From NCBI GenBank assembly GCA_964638245.1, contig CAZWZG010000078.1, forward strand, positions 1 to 14,045: a stretch of DNA of 14,045 bases, in the 5' to 3' direction. The notes below the pieces were generated by a model. It did no database searches, had not been told where the DNA came from, and saw only the letters and a program-made list of their open reading frames with translations. How positions within the stretch are numbered: the stretch's first letter is position 1; the number at the start of each line of letters is the position of its first letter. The translations under genes were made by a program, and so were the position numbers. Of the stretch, positions 13,966 to 14,045 are shown piece after piece. This DNA is from CAZWZG01 sp964638245. GTDB lineage: Bacteria; Pseudomonadota; Alphaproteobacteria; Rhodobacterales; Rhodobacteraceae.

Positions 13966-13991
13966 CCGGAATGCGCTTGCGCACATCCCGG
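13966..13991 (-). other. RNA hairpin with GCAA tetraloop downstream of the capsid gene
   Basis: On the minus strand CCGGGATGTGC, a GCAA loop and GCGCATTCCGG form an 11-pair stem. Two of the pairs are G-U in the minus-strand RNA but would be A-C mismatches in the plus-strand RNA. This supports the structure working in the GTA transcript. GCAA is a stable GNRA tetraloop. No U-run follows, so a role in mRNA 3'-end protection is likelier than termination. Confidence 0.6.
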
Positions 13992-14012
13992 AACCTCAGG
14001 CACGGTTCGTGA

Positions 14013-14045
14013 TTACGAAACCGCGAACTTCAGCAGCTTGATGGC
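14013..14045 (-). CDS. GTA major capsid protein (g5), last ten residues
   Basis: Only ten codons and the TAA stop (14015-14013) are inside the window. They read AIKLLKFAVS, which agrees with the C-terminus of HK97-type GTA major capsid proteins as I remember it. The position directly upstream of the adaptor gene g6 on the same strand is where g5 lies in Rhodobacterales GTA clusters. The identification rests mostly on gene order, since ten residues are little evidence. Confidence 0.65.
   Translation of the reverse strand, partial: AIKLLKFAVS

Larger units (their letters stand above)
13823..14012 (-). other. Intergenic region between GTA capsid and adaptor genes, rich in hairpins
   Basis: The longest gene-free stretch in the otherwise compressed GTA block. 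Reading in the transcript direction (high to low) it holds a GNRA-loop hairpin (13991-13966), a 12-base inverted repeat (13957-13946 with 13896-13885), a terminator-like hairpin with a U-run (13869-13834), and the g6 ribosome binding site. A smaller imperfect hairpin surrounds the capsid stop (14022-14004). I found no credible open reading frame on the minus strand and no clear promoter. Confidence 0.75.

Noticed and set aside
13301..14041. Plus-strand open frame of 246 codons opposite g6 and the capsid-adaptor gap
   Set aside because: It crosses the hairpin region and g6 in antisense and has low-complexity basic composition. It looks like chance.
4296..14045. Recently inserted active prophage
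   Set aside because: No integrase, repressor, lysis or replication genes are seen, gene order is the GTA order, frames are intact and no attachment site repeats are visible.

Overview
The window looks like a chromosomal segment of an alphaproteobacterium of the order Rhodobacterales (Rhodobacter/Roseobacter relatives). Two things point there: a pyruvate dehydrogenase (PDH) operon whose E1 beta subunit carries its own lipoyl domain, and a compact gene cluster in the order typical of the Rhodobacter capsulatus-type gene transfer agent (GTA). No species can be named from the sequence alone.

Left part (1-3399, plus strand): the 3' end of pdhA (E1 alpha), pdhB (lipoyl domain plus E1 beta), a small unrecognised 80-residue gene, and pdhC (dihydrolipoamide acetyltransferase, E2). 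They are tightly packed and should form one transcript. Together the products oxidatively decarboxylate pyruvate to acetyl-CoA. No E3 gene (lpd) follows inside the window.

Middle (3395-4219): cysE (serine O-acetyltransferase, minus strand) converges on pdhC. The two coding regions are 10 bases apart, and both stop codons lie in the arms of one perfect 20-base palindrome.

Right part (4296-14045, all minus strand, so read from high to low coordinates): the tail end of the major capsid gene (g5), a 190-base gap rich in RNA hairpins, then head-tail adaptor (g6), stopper (g7), tail terminator (g8), tail tube (g9), two small tail-assembly genes (g10, g10.1), tape measure (g11), distal tail (g12), hub (g13), NlpC/P60 peptidase (g14), the large TIM-barrel baseplate protein (g15) and a DUF2793 tail-fibre-like gene. 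From g6 onward, neighbours either overlap by 1-14 bases or are separated by at most 23 bases, so translation is probably coupled along the tail module. All frames appear intact, which suggests a functional, maintained GTA rather than a decaying prophage. Terminase, portal, protease and most of the capsid gene would lie beyond the right edge.

The most interesting non-coding signal is the 190-base gap between capsid and adaptor genes. It holds a GNRA-loop hairpin, a 12-base inverted repeat and a terminator-like hairpin with a U7 run just before the g6 ribosome binding site. This is a plausible device for making much more capsid than tail protein from one operon. I found no CRISPR arrays, insertion sequences, tRNA or rRNA genes. 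I did not find a wholly new multi-gene system here.
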